This document shows positions 50,316-59,132 of a DNA stretch of 64,000 nucleotides, piece by piece. The position numbers and the translations under genes are program-made. The notes beneath the pieces were generated by a model. That model was not told the DNA's origin. It made no database searches and saw nothing but the letters and a program-made list of their open reading frames with translations. Source of the stretch: Streptomyces diastatochromogenes. Lineage in GTDB: Bacteria; Actinomycetota; Actinomycetes; Streptomycetales; Streptomycetaceae. Positions within the stretch are counted from its first letter, which is position 1. Every line of letters begins with the position of its first letter. The stretch is taken from contig NZ_MCGQ01000034.1 in NCBI RefSeq assembly GCF_002242805.1, positions 163,093-227,092 on the forward strand, written 5' to 3'.

Positions 50316-50787
50316 CGAGTCCCGCCTTTGGGAATGCCGCTACGGGGAGAGCCCCCGTAGCGGAGGGGCGACGAGCCGGGCGGCCGTCGCGTGGGCCGAC
50401 TCACTCCCTGTGGGGAGTTGGCTCCGATACCGCGGCAGCGGCGTCTCCCAGGTGTCCTGGGGCGCCCGCCGACCGCTGGAGCATGCGGACCATATCAGCC
50501 AGGAAGGGCCGCATCTACAGCGCGATTTGATGGAAATCCCTAGCAGATGCGGCATGCACATCCCGGCCCGACCGCGCCTCGGGTGAACTACACAGACAAG
50601 GCCCGGACACACCCGACCCGGCTCGTGCGATGCTCCAGCGGACGGGGGCCGCCGATCTGACGCACGGCGTTCTCGGCGCCTCCCCGGATCCGGCACCTGG
50701 GTGCTGCGTCCGTGCCGGCTGGGCTCCGAGTGTCGCTGACGATGATGGGTGCGGCCCTGGGCGTGGCGGTGATACTGGCCGCGGCGC
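50316..50787. other. non-coding region upstream of the secreted pair
   Basis: About 470 bases with no supported gene. It contains the hairpin at 50337-50363 and must include the promoter of the secreted genes. Towards the right it merges into the decayed ABC ATPase, whose own upstream part is not recognisable. Confidence 0.55.
50337..50363 (-). promoter_or_regulatory. hairpin in 5' leader of the repeat protein gene
   Basis: CCGCTACGGGG (50337-50347) pairs over 11 bases with CCCCGTAGCGG (50353-50363) around 5 bases. It lies 22 bases before ATG 50315 and could stabilise the message or control translation. Confidence 0.5.
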
Positions 50788-51178
50788 CTGAACGGCCCCT
50801 CGGGCTGCGGCAAGTCCTCGAGGGCTCTGGCGGTGCTCCAGCTGCGCCGCCCGGCGAGCGGCCGGGTCCGCTTCGAGGGACGCGAGTTGACCGGCCTTCC
50901 GGAACGGGAGCTCCGCCCCCGCGTCCAGCCGGTCTTCCAGGACCCGTACGGCTCCCTCAGCCCCCGCCACCGCATCCGCGACGCCGTCGCCGAGCAGGGC
51001 CGCTGGGACCGGGTGACCGGGCAGGCCCGGGTCGCCGAACTCCTCGACCGGGTCGGCCTGGCCCCCGCCCTCGGCGACCGCTTCCGGCGCGTTGGCACTG
51101 CCCGTCTGCCACGACCCGGCCGTCGTACGGCACTTCGCGGACCGGGTGGTGGAGATGCGGGACGGCCGGATCAGCCCT
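50788..51178 (+). pseudogene. remnant of a peptide-type ABC transporter ATPase
   Basis: A Walker A motif (NGPSGCGKSS), RRPASGRVRFEGRELTGL and the Q-loop region PVFQDPYGSLSPR are followed by LLDRVGLAPALGDRFR. The ABC signature and Walker B are then absent. The sequence jumps to the H-loop end piece VCHDPAVVRHFADRVVEMRD. No start codon precedes the Walker A. It is an oligopeptide-type ATPase with an internal deletion, ending against the tetR stop. Confidence 0.8.
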
Positions 51179-51746
51179 TCGCGGCCGCTTCGACGATCTG
51201 GCGCAGGCCCTCGGTGAGGGCGTCCCCGTCGGGTGCGGTCTTCGGGTCGAACGTCCACTGTGCGATGAGTCCGGTCATCAGCGTCAGGTAGAACCTGCCG
51301 AGCGTGTCCGCCGTCTCGTCGGAGACCTCCTCTTCCGGCACACCCATCAGCAGCGCCACCAGCCCGCGCCCGCCCTCCCGCTGGGCGCGGGCCAAGTGGT
51401 CACGCACCTCCGGCAGTTCGATGGTCATGACCTCCATGCTCAGCCGCCACACCGAGCCCGGCTCCCGCATGGTGCCGACGATGTTCGACCACACCCAGCG
51501 GAAGCGCTCCAGCGAACCGGGCGCGCCCTCGATCTCGGGGCCGCCCCCCTCGAAGGCGCCGGACATGTTCTCCACGAGGGCGATGTAGGCCTGCGCGAGC
51601 AGCGCGTCCTTCGAGCCGTAGTGGTAGCCGATCGAGGCCAGGTTGGTCCCCGACGCCTTCACGATGTCCCGCGCGGTCGTGCGCGCGAAGCCCTTTTCCA
51701 GCAGGCAGCGCTTGGCGCCTTCCAGCAGATCTTCACGGTGTCCCAT
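51171..51746 (-). CDS. TetR-family repressor of the adjacent exporter
   Basis: TetR regulator of 191 residues with helix-turn-helix ARTTARDIVKASGTNLASIG then YHYGSKDALL. ATG 51746 has AGGGTGG 5-7 bases upstream. It is divergent from a drug-exporter gene with operator-like repeats between them, so it most likely represses the exporter and itself. Confidence 0.9.
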   Translation of the reverse strand: MGHREDLLEGAKRCLLEKGFARTTARDIVKASGTNLASIGYHYGSKDALLAQAYIALVENMSGAFEGGGPEIEGAPGSLERFRWVWSNIVGTMREPGSVWRLSMEVMTIELPEVRDHLARAQREGGRGLVALLMGVPEEEVSDETADTLGRFYLTLMTGLIAQWTFDPKTAPDGDALTEGLRQIVEAAAKG

Positions 51747-51770
51747 GCGGACCACCCTACCGCCGATCCA

Positions 51771-51832
51771 TACAACCGTCCTATACGCATGAATTATACA
51801 AGCGTTCTAGACAAGCGTGTAAGACGCTCGTA
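51771..51832. promoter_or_regulatory. three operator-like repeats between tetR and exporter
   Basis: TACAACCGTCCTA (51771-51783), TACAAGCGTTCTA (51797-51809) and TAAGACGCTCGTA (51820-51832) fit a near-palindrome TAnnA-n-CG-n-T-nn-TA, with centres 23-26 bases apart. The middle one is the best palindrome. The last lies just before the exporter start. Confidence 0.55.
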
Positions 51833-51843
51833 CAGTTCTCGGC

Positions 51844-53388
51844 ATGACGAACTCGACGAGCACCAACTCCCCTGCCGGGCGCGCCGGTCGACGCGAATGG
51901 ACCGCACTGGGCGTGCTGATGCTTCCGCTGCTGCTGGTCTCCATGGACGTCTCGGTCCTCTACTTCGCCATCCCGGCGATCAGCGCGGACCTCGAACCGA
52001 GCGGCACCCAGCAGCTGTGGATCTTCGACATCTACGCCTTCGTCCTGGCCGGTCTGCTGATGACGATGGGCTCGCTGGGCGACCGCATCGGCCGCCGCAG
52101 GCTCCTCCTGATCGGCGCCGCCGCCTTCGGGGCCGCCTCCCTGGTGGCGGCCTACGCGAACAGCGCCGAGACCCTGATCGCGGCCCGCGCCGTCCTCGGC
52201 ATCGGCGGCGCGACCCTGATGCCCTCGACGATGGCGCTCGTCCGCACGATGTTCACCGACCCCGGGCAGCGCGCGAAGGCGATCGGCATCTGGTCCGGCG
52301 TGATGACCGGCGGCATCGCACTCGGCTCCGTGCTGAGCGGTGTCCTGGTCCAGTACTTCTGGTGGGGCTCGGTGTTCCTGGTCAACCTGCCCGCGATGGC
52401 GCTGCTGCTGGTCCTCGGCCCGATCCTGCTGCCGGAGTCGAAGAACCCCGCGCCCGGCCGCTTCGACTTCGTGAGCGTGCCGCTGTCCATGGCGGCGGTG
52501 CTCCCGGTCGTCTACGGCCTCAAGGAGATCCCGTCCGAGGGCTGGCACCCGCAGTACGTCGTCTCGGTCACCGTCGGCCTGCTCTTCGCAGCCCTCTTCG
52601 TCCACCGTCAGCGCACGGCCGCCTCGCCGATGATCTCGCCGGCCCTGTTCCGCGGCCGGGGCTTCGCCCCCGCGGTGGTCCTGAACCTCGTCTCCGCGTT
52701 CGCGATGATGGGTTCGGCGTTCTTCACCACGCAGTACCTGCAGTCGGTGCTCGGCAAGAGCGCGATGGAGGCGGCCCTGTGGGCGCTGCTGCCCTCGGTG
52801 CCGATCGGCATGGCGGCCCCGATCGCGACCACCCTCGTCCAGAAGGGCGTCAACCGCGCCTACGTGGTCACCGCGGGCTTCGCCATCGCCGCGGCGGGCT
52901 ACGGCCTGCTGGCCCTGGCCGGCACGGACTCCCTCTGGCTCGTCCTCGCCGCCTGCGGCGTGCTGGCCTCCGGCATCGTCATGGTGATGGCGCAGATGAC
53001 CGACCTGGCCATGGGTGCGGCCCCGGTGGAGAAGGCGGGCGCCGCCTCCTCCCTGCTGGAGACCGGCCAGGAGTTCGGTGGCGCGCTGGGCATGGCGGTC
53101 CTCGGCTCCATCGGTACGGCGATCTACCGCCACGAGATGCCGTCCGCGGCCCCGGCCGAGGCCCACGAGACCCTGGGCGGCGCGCTCGCGGTCGCCGGAC
53201 AGCTGCCGGGGCGCACGGGTGACGCCCTGGCGACGGCGGCCCGGGAGGCGTTCACCACCGGCATGCACGGCGCGGCCCTCGCGGGAACGGCGGTCCTGGC
53301 CCTCGCGGCGATCGGGGCGGCGACGACCCTGCGCCGGATCCAGGTGCGGGAGACTCCGTCGGAGGAGCGCGACGAGGCCGTGGTCTGA
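51844..53388 (+). CDS. DHA2-family drug exporter (14 helices)
   Basis: Major facilitator superfamily exporter of 514 residues, resembling QacA/SmvA-type drug:proton antiporters. Motifs: PLLLVSMDVSVLYFAIPAIS in helix 1, GDRIGRRRLLLIG (motif A), and LGIGGATLMPSTMALVRTMF (motif C region). No ribosome site precedes ATG 51844, so the message may be leaderless. Substrate unknown; control by the divergent TetR suggests induction by the exported compound. Confidence 0.92.
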   Translation: MTNSTSTNSPAGRAGRREWTALGVLMLPLLLVSMDVSVLYFAIPAISADLEPSGTQQLWIFDIYAFVLAGLLMTMGSLGDRIGRRRLLLIGAAAFGAASLVAAYANSAETLIAARAVLGIGGATLMPSTMALVRTMFTDPGQRAKAIGIWSGVMTGGIALGSVLSGVLVQYFWWGSVFLVNLPAMALLLVLGPILLPESKNPAPGRFDFVSVPLSMAAVLPVVYGLKEIPSEGWHPQYVVSVTVGLLFAALFVHRQRTAASPMISPALFRGRGFAPAVVLNLVSAFAMMGSAFFTTQYLQSVLGKSAMEAALWALLPSVPIGMAAPIATTLVQKGVNRAYVVTAGFAIAAAGYGLLALAGTDSLWLVLAACGVLASGIVMVMAQMTDLAMGAAPVEKAGAASSLLETGQEFGGALGMAVLGSIGTAIYRHEMPSAAPAEAHETLGGALAVAGQLPGRTGDALATAAREAFTTGMHGAALAGTAVLALAAIGAATTLRRIQVRETPSEERDEAVV

Positions 53389-53407
53389 GCCCGACTCACA
53401 GCACACG

Positions 53408-53451
53408 AAAGCGCCGGGCGGACTGAGAACCCTCAGTCCGCCCGGCGCTTT
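53408..53451 (+). terminator. strong terminator after the exporter
   Basis: A 20-base perfect stem (53408-53427 with 53432-53451) around AACC, ending in TTT. Confidence 0.9.
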
Positions 53452-53470
53452 ACGACCGCGATCAGCCGCA

Positions 53471-53542
53471 TTTCAGCCCGTCCGGCGTTCGAGGACGAGG
53501 CCGTTCAGGCCGAAGCGGGGGTCTGGGGGCGGCCACCCCCAG
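53471..53542. repeat. dispersed Streptomyces 3' repeat, second type
   Basis: TTTCAGCCCGTCCGGCGTTC, GAGGACGAG and CGGGGGTCTGGGGGC form a sequence I recognise as widely scattered downstream of genes in Streptomyces. It lies between the exporter terminator and the serA stop. Confidence 0.65.
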
Positions 53543-53554
53543 GTACGGCCGACC

Positions 53555-55144
53555 TCAGCTCAGGTTCACAGACCGAGCCGACGCCGCCCCGATTTCCTCG
53601 GCGACCTCGGCCAGAACCCCGGCGGACACCGTGTCGTCGACCGTCAGCACAGCCAACGCCTCCCCGCCGACGCCGGCGCGAGCGACCTGCATACCGGCGA
53701 TGTTGATGCCCGCCTCGCCCAGGATGCGGCCGACGGTGCCGACGACACCCGGGCGGTCCTCGTAGCGCAGGACGACCATGTGGTCGGCGAGGGCGAGATC
53801 GACGTCGTAGTCGCCGACCGCGACGATCTTCTGCACGTGCTTCGGACCGGCCAGCGTGCCGGAGACCGACACCTCCTCGCCGTTGCCGAGCGTGCCGCGC
53901 ACGGTCACCACGTTGCGGTGGTCGGCCGACTCGGAGCTGGTGGTCAGGCGCACCTCGACGCCACGCTCCTGCGCGAACAGCGGAGCGTTGACGTACGACA
54001 CCGTCTCGTCGACGACGTCCTCGAAGACACCCTTGAGCGCGGACAGCTCCAGCACCTTGACGTCGTGCTGGGTGATCTCGCCGTAGACCTCGACGTCGAG
54101 GCGGACCGCGACCTCGCCCGCGAGCGCGGTGAAGATACGGCCGAGGCGCTCGGCGAGCGGCAGACCCGGCTTGACGTCCTCGGCGATGACACCGCCCTGG
54201 ACGTTCACCGCGTCCGGCACCAGCTCACCGGCGAGCGCGAGGCGCACCGACTTGGCGACGGCGATACCGGCCTTCTCCTGGGCCTCGTCCGTCGAAGCAC
54301 CGAGGTGCGGGGTGGCCACCACCTGGTCGAACTCGAACAGCGGGGAGTCCGTGCACGGCTCCTTCGCGTACACGTCCAGACCCGCGCCCGCGACGCGGCC
54401 CTCCTTGAGCGCCGAGTACAGCGCCTCCTCGTCGACGATGCCGCCTCGGGCCGCGTTGACGATGCGCACGCTCGGCTTGACCTTGCGCAGCGCCTCGTCG
54501 CCGATCAGGCCGAGGGTCTCGGGGGTCTTGGGCAGGTGGACGGTGATGAAGTCGGAGACCTCCAGCAGCTCGTCCAGAGACAGCACCTTGACGCCCATCT
54601 GCGCGGCCCGCGCGGGCTGCACGTAGGGGTCGTAGGCGACGACCTTCATGCCGAAGGCGGACATGCGCTGCGCGACGAGGGCACCGATGCGGCCCAGGCC
54701 CACGACACCCAGCGTCTTCTCGGCCAGCTCGACGCCCGTGTACTTGCTGCGCTTCCACTCGCCGTTCTTCAGCGCGGCGTTGGCCTGCGGGATGTTGCGG
54801 GCGGTGGCGACGATCAGACCGCAGGCCAGCTCGGCGGCCGTGACGATGTTGGAGGTCGGGGCGTTGACGACCATCACGCCGGCCTTGGTGGAGGCGGAGA
54901 CGTCGACGTTGTCCAGGCCGACGCCGGCTCGCGCGACGACCTTGAGCTTCTTGGCGGCGGCGATGGCCTCGGCGTCGACCTTGGTGGCGGAACGGACCAG
55001 GATCGCGTCGACGTCGGCGATGGCGGGGAGCAGTTCGGCTCGGTCGGCTCCGTTGCAGTGCCGGATCTCGAAGTCCGGGCCGAGCGCGTCGACGGTCGCG
55101 GGCGACAGCTCTTCAGCGATGAGTACGACGGGTTTCGAGCTCAC
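53555..55144 (-). CDS. serA: D-3-phosphoglycerate dehydrogenase
   Basis: NAD-dependent first enzyme of serine synthesis, 529 residues, the long actinobacterial form: substrate and cofactor domains (GLGRIGALVAQRM, NAARGGIVDEEAL, ATPHLGAST), an intervening domain, and a C-terminal ACT domain (VLRYEDRPGVVGTVGRILGE) for serine feedback. GTG 55144 has GAGGA 5-6 bases upstream; the frame continues to 55156 without support. Confidence 0.95.
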   Translation of the reverse strand: MSSKPVVLIAEELSPATVDALGPDFEIRHCNGADRAELLPAIADVDAILVRSATKVDAEAIAAAKKLKVVARAGVGLDNVDVSASTKAGVMVVNAPTSNIVTAAELACGLIVATARNIPQANAALKNGEWKRSKYTGVELAEKTLGVVGLGRIGALVAQRMSAFGMKVVAYDPYVQPARAAQMGVKVLSLDELLEVSDFITVHLPKTPETLGLIGDEALRKVKPSVRIVNAARGGIVDEEALYSALKEGRVAGAGLDVYAKEPCTDSPLFEFDQVVATPHLGASTDEAQEKAGIAVAKSVRLALAGELVPDAVNVQGGVIAEDVKPGLPLAERLGRIFTALAGEVAVRLDVEVYGEITQHDVKVLELSALKGVFEDVVDETVSYVNAPLFAQERGVEVRLTTSSESADHRNVVTVRGTLGNGEEVSVSGTLAGPKHVQKIVAVGDYDVDLALADHMVVLRYEDRPGVVGTVGRILGEAGINIAGMQVARAGVGGEALAVLTVDDTVSAGVLAEVAEEIGAASARSVNLS

Positions 55145-55333
55145 GTGAGTCCTCACAAGTCCAATGCGGACGGCCGTCCCGACGGCCGCTGGCGGTGGAG
55201 GGGGCTAGCCGCGGAAGACGCACGACGCTGTGGGCCTGACGCGTATGTTGTGCAGCAGTGTAGTGGCGTGCCGGAGGGCGTCTTACGCCTCTGCGGAAGG
55301 ATCACCCGTCCGTGGCTGGACGGGATGGACAAA

Positions 55334-55363
55334 GGGGGCCGGAGCAGTCTGCCCCGACCCCCT
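55334..55363 (-). terminator. terminator of ilvC
   Basis: GGGGG-CGG-GC at 55334-55345 pairs, with two mismatches, with GC-CCG-CCCCC at 55351-55362. On the minus strand it is followed by TTTG, 11 bases after the ilvC stop. Confidence 0.6.
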
Positions 55364-55373
55364 GACGTGGGGC

Positions 55374-56372
55374 TTACGCCTCCTCGTTCACCCAGCTCAT
55401 CAGCTTGCGCAGCTGCTTGCCGGTGGTCTCCAGCAGGTGCTCGGAGTCCTGCTGCTTGTACTCGTTGTACTTCTTCAGACCGCCGTGGTACTCGTCCATC
55501 CAGGTCTGGGCGAAGGTGCCGTCCTGGATCTCGGCGAGGACCTGCTTCATCTCGGCCTTGGTGGCGTCGGTGATGATGCGCGGGCCGGTCACGTAGTCGC
55601 CCCACTCGGCGGTCTCGGAGACGGACCAGCGCATCTTCTCCAGGCCGCCCTCGTACATGAGGTCGACGATCAGCTTCAGCTCGTGGAGGCACTCGAAGTA
55701 GGCGATCTCCGGCTGGTAGCCCGCCTCGACCAGGGTCTCGAAGCCGGCCTTGACCAGGGCGGAGGTGCCGCCGCACAGCACGGCCTGCTCACCGAACAGG
55801 TCGGTCTCGGTCTCCTCGGTGAAGGTCGTCTTGATGACACCGGCGCGGGTGCCGCCGATGGCCTTGGCGTACGACAGGGCCAGCGGGAAGGCGTTGCCCG
55901 TGGAGTCCTGCTCGACGGCGGCGATCGCCGGAACGCCGCGGCCCTCCTCGTACTGGCGGCGCACCAGGTGGCCCGGGCCCTTCGGGGCGACCAGGGCGAC
56001 GTCGACGCCGGCCGGGGGCTTGATGAAGCCGAAGCGGATGTTGAAGCCGTGGGCGAAGAACAGCGCGTCGCCGTCCTTCAGGTTCGGGGCGATGGACTCC
56101 TCGTAGACCTGGGCCTGGATCGGGTCCGGGATGAGGATCATGATGACGTCGGCCTCGGCGGCGGCCTCGGCCGGGCTCACCACGCGCAGGCCCTGCTCCT
56201 CGGCCTTGGCCTTGGACTTGGAGCCCTCGTGCAGACCGACACGGACGTCGACACCGGAGTCACGCAGCGACAGGGCGTGCGCGTGGCCCTGGCTGCCGTA
56301 GCCGATGACCGCGACCTTGCGGCCCTGGATGATGGACAGGTCGGCGTCAGCGTCGTAGAACAGCTCGGCCAC
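55374..56372 (-). CDS. ilvC: ketol-acid reductoisomerase
   Basis: NADPH-dependent enzyme of Val/Ile synthesis, 332 residues, class I. Motifs: VAVIGYGSQGHAHALSL (nucleotide binding), APKGPGHLVRRQYEEGRGVP, and the metal-binding ETDLFGEQAVLCGG and FECLHELK. GTG 56372 has AAGGAGAG 9 bases upstream; the open frame further to 56453 has no site. Third gene of ilvBNC. Confidence 0.96.
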   Translation of the reverse strand: MAELFYDADADLSIIQGRKVAVIGYGSQGHAHALSLRDSGVDVRVGLHEGSKSKAKAEEQGLRVVSPAEAAAEADVIMILIPDPIQAQVYEESIAPNLKDGDALFFAHGFNIRFGFIKPPAGVDVALVAPKGPGHLVRRQYEEGRGVPAIAAVEQDSTGNAFPLALSYAKAIGGTRAGVIKTTFTEETETDLFGEQAVLCGGTSALVKAGFETLVEAGYQPEIAYFECLHELKLIVDLMYEGGLEKMRWSVSETAEWGDYVTGPRIITDATKAEMKQVLAEIQDGTFAQTWMDEYHGGLKKYNEYKQQDSEHLLETTGKQLRKLMSWVNEEA

Positions 56373-56492
56373 TTTGGGTTCTCTCCTTGGTGTGCAGGTT
56401 GTGCGTCCCACCGTATGCCGGTGAGGGGACGGAAAGTCTCGGGGTCTCGGCATACGGGCGACCGGCGCGGCGCCGACCGCCCGTATTCAGCC

Positions 56493-57017
56493 TTACGCGG
56501 ATCGGTCGAGAGCGCGCAGCGAGCGGTCCGTGATCGAACGGGCGCCGCGGCCGATCGCGATCGTGCCGGACTGGACCAGCTCCTTGATGCCGTACGGCTC
56601 CAGCATCTTGAGCATGGCGGACAGCTTGTCGCTGGATCCGGTGGCCTCGATGGTGACGGCCTCCGGGGAGACGTCGACGGTCTTGGCGCGGAACAGCTGG
56701 ACGATCTCCACGATCTGGGAGCGGGTCTCGTTGTCCGCGCGCACCTTCACCAGAACGAGTTCGCGCTGAACGGCCTGACCGGGCTCCAGCTCGACGATCT
56801 TCAGGACTTCGACGAGCTTGTTGAGCTGCTTGGTGACCTGCTCCAGCGGCAGGGCTTCGACGCTCACCACGATCGTGATGCGGGAGATGTCGGCGTGCTC
56901 GGTGACGCCGACGGCGAGCGAGTCGATGTTGAAGCCGCGGCGGGAGAAGAGGGCGGCGATCCGGGCCAGGATGCCCGGCTTGTTCTCCACCAGGACGGAG
57001 AGCGTGTGCTTGGACAT
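56493..57017 (-). CDS. ilvN: acetolactate synthase regulatory subunit
   Basis: Small subunit of acetohydroxyacid synthase, 174 residues, giving valine feedback. N-terminal ACT domain (TLSVLVENKPGILARIAALF, SRRGFNIDSLAVG) and a C-terminal domain with GSSDKLSAMLKMLEPYGIKE. It starts 21 bases after ilvB and is followed by a 120-base gap before ilvC. Confidence 0.95.
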   Translation of the reverse strand: MSKHTLSVLVENKPGILARIAALFSRRGFNIDSLAVGVTEHADISRITIVVSVEALPLEQVTKQLNKLVEVLKIVELEPGQAVQRELVLVKVRADNETRSQIVEIVQLFRAKTVDVSPEAVTIEATGSSDKLSAMLKMLEPYGIKELVQSGTIAIGRGARSITDRSLRALDRSA

Positions 57018-57038
57018 TTTCTTCTGCGTCTCTCTCGC

Positions 57039-58889
57039 TCAGTCGTCTTCGTTGTCGCCGAAGTCGGGGCGGACGTCCCGGGCGGCCAGGATCTCGTCGT
57101 TGGAGGTGCCGGCGGCGACCATCGGCCACACCATCGCGTCCTCGTGGACGATGAAGTCGATGACGACGGGGCGGTCGTTGATGGAGTTCGCCTCTTCGAT
57201 GACCTTGTCCAGGTCCTCGGGGCGCTCGCAGCGGATCGCGTAGCAGCCCATGGCCTCCGACAGCTTCACGAAGTCGGGGACGCGGGTGCCGGCGCTCGGC
57301 TGCTTGCCGTCCGCCTCCGGGCCGCTGTGCAGCACGGTGTTGGAGTAGCGCTGGTTGTAGAAGAGGGTCTGCCACTGGCGGACCATCCCGAGGGCGCCGT
57401 TGTTGATGATGGCGACCTTGATCGGGATGTTGTTCAGGGCGCAGGTGGTCAGCTCCTGATTGGTCATCTGGAAGCAGCCGTCGCCGTCGATCGCCCAGAC
57501 GGTGCGGTCCGGCTGGCCGGCCTTGGCGCCCATGGCGGCCGGGACCGCGTAGCCCATCGTTCCGGCGCCGCCGGAGTTCAGCCAGGTGGCGGGCCGCTCG
57601 TACTGGATGAAGTGCGCGGACCACATCTGGTGCTGGCCGACGCCCGCGGCGAAGATCGTGCCCTCCGGGGCGAGCTGCCCGATGCGCTCGATGACCTGCT
57701 GCGGGGACAGCGAGCCGTCCTCGGGCTGGTCGTAGCCGAGCGGGTAGGTCTCGCGCCAGCGGTTGAGGTCACTCCACCAGGCGGTGTAGTCGCCCTTGTG
57801 GCCCTCGCTGTGCTCCTTCTGCACGGCCTGGACCAGGTCGGCGATGACCTCGCGGGCGTCGCCGACGATCGGCACGTCGGCGGCGCGGTTCTTGCCGATC
57901 TCGGCCGGGTCGATGTCGGCGTGGACGATCTTGGCGTACGGGGCGAAGCTGTCCAGCTTGCCGGTGACGCGGTCGTCGAAGCGGGCTCCGAGGGCGACGA
58001 TCAGGTCGGCCTTCTGCAGCGCGGTGACGGCGGTGACCGCACCGTGCATGCCCGGCATTCCCACGTGCAGCGGGTGGCTGTCGGGGAACGCGCCGAGCGC
58101 CATCAGGGTGGTGGTGACGGGCGCTCCGGTGAGTTCGGCGAGGACCTTCAGCTCGGCCGTGGCCTGCGCCTTGATGACGCCGCCGCCGACGTAGAGGACG
58201 GGCCGCTTGGCGGAGGTGATCAGCTTGGCGGCCTCGCGGATCTGCTTGGCGTGCGGCTTGGTCACCGGGCGGTAGCCGGGCAGGTCCATGGTGGGCGGCC
58301 AGGAGAAGGTGGTCTTCGCCTGGAGGGCGTCCTTGGCGATGTCGACCAGGACCGGGCCCGGGCGGCCGGTGGAGGCGATGTGGAACGCCTGCGCGATGAC
58401 CCGCGGGATGTCCTCGGCCTTGGTGACGAGGAAGTTGTGCTTGGTGATCGGCATGGTGATGCCGACGATGTCCGCCTCCTGGAAGGCGTCCGTGCCGATC
58501 GACTTCGAGGCGACCTGGCCGGTGATCGCGACCAGCGGCACCGAGTCCATGTGCGCGTCGGCGATGGGCGTGACCAGGTTGGTGGCGCCGGGGCCGCTCG
58601 TCGCCATGCAGACGCCGACCTTGCCGGTGGCCTGCGCGTAGCCGGTGGCCGCGTGGCCGGCGCCCTGCTCGTGGCGGACCAGCACGTGACGCACCCGGGT
58701 GGAGTCCATCAGCGGGTCGTACGCCGGCAGGATCGCACCGCCGGGGATACCGAATACCGTCTCAGCGCCGACCTCCTCGAGGGAGCGGATGAGGGACTGC
58801 GCACCCGTGACGTGCTCGACGGGGGCGGACTGCTGTCCTCCGGATCGGGGCCGCGGCTGCGGATGGGCCCCGGTGGCCTGCTCGGTCAT
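57039..58889 (-). CDS. ilvB: acetolactate synthase catalytic subunit
   Basis: Thiamine-diphosphate enzyme of about 616 residues making acetolactate or acetohydroxybutyrate. Motifs: VFGIPGGAILPAYD, the catalytic Glu in RHEQGAGHAA, TSGPGATNLVT, and the cofactor motif GDGCFQMTNQELTT with INNGALGMVRQWQ. ATG 58889 is favoured over ATG 58895 because GAGAAG is 9 bases away rather than 3. It is preceded by a leader with attenuator. Confidence 0.95.
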   Translation of the reverse strand: MTEQATGAHPQPRPRSGGQQSAPVEHVTGAQSLIRSLEEVGAETVFGIPGGAILPAYDPLMDSTRVRHVLVRHEQGAGHAATGYAQATGKVGVCMATSGPGATNLVTPIADAHMDSVPLVAITGQVASKSIGTDAFQEADIVGITMPITKHNFLVTKAEDIPRVIAQAFHIASTGRPGPVLVDIAKDALQAKTTFSWPPTMDLPGYRPVTKPHAKQIREAAKLITSAKRPVLYVGGGVIKAQATAELKVLAELTGAPVTTTLMALGAFPDSHPLHVGMPGMHGAVTAVTALQKADLIVALGARFDDRVTGKLDSFAPYAKIVHADIDPAEIGKNRAADVPIVGDAREVIADLVQAVQKEHSEGHKGDYTAWWSDLNRWRETYPLGYDQPEDGSLSPQQVIERIGQLAPEGTIFAAGVGQHQMWSAHFIQYERPATWLNSGGAGTMGYAVPAAMGAKAGQPDRTVWAIDGDGCFQMTNQELTTCALNNIPIKVAIINNGALGMVRQWQTLFYNQRYSNTVLHSGPEADGKQPSAGTRVPDFVKLSEAMGCYAIRCERPEDLDKVIEEANSINDRPVVIDFIVHEDAMVWPMVAAGTSNDEILAARDVRPDFGDNEDD

Positions 58890-58969
58890 CGGCATTCTCT
58901 TCTCGATGCTGAGGGTTTTTGCGAAGTTTGTGCGGTGTACGACTGCGGTACGACTGGTGCCTGTGCAAC

Positions 58970-59003
58970 AAAAAACCCCTCGTGCCGTAGGGCAAGCGAG
59001 GGG
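58970..59003 (-). terminator. ilvB attenuator terminator
   Basis: On the minus strand CCCCTCG (59003-58997) pairs with CGAGGGG (58982-58976), with an inner GCC/GGC, followed by six U. It lies between the leader peptide and ilvB and is the terminator half of a classical attenuator. Confidence 0.85.
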
Positions 59004-59057
59004 AGCGCGCCGGTGTGGTCGCTGGGGATTCCGGATCGTTCTCCGGTCGTTCCCAGC

Positions 59058-59099
59058 TCAGCCGACGCGCTGTCCAAGTACGAGAATTCGGGTGCGCAT
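59058..59099 (-). CDS. ilvB leader peptide MRTRILVLGQRVG
   Basis: A 13-residue peptide with consecutive ATT CTC GTA CTT codons (Ile-Leu-Val-Leu), matching the three end products of the pathway, mostly rare codons here. GGGGGAGGG lies about 9 bases upstream of ATG 59099. Ribosome stalling on these codons would allow read-through of the downstream terminator. This is the same kind of leader described for Streptomyces ilvB. Confidence 0.85.
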   Translation of the reverse strand: MRTRILVLGQRVG

Positions 59100-59132
59100 G
59101 GCACTGACCCTCCCCCTGACGCGCACCACGTG

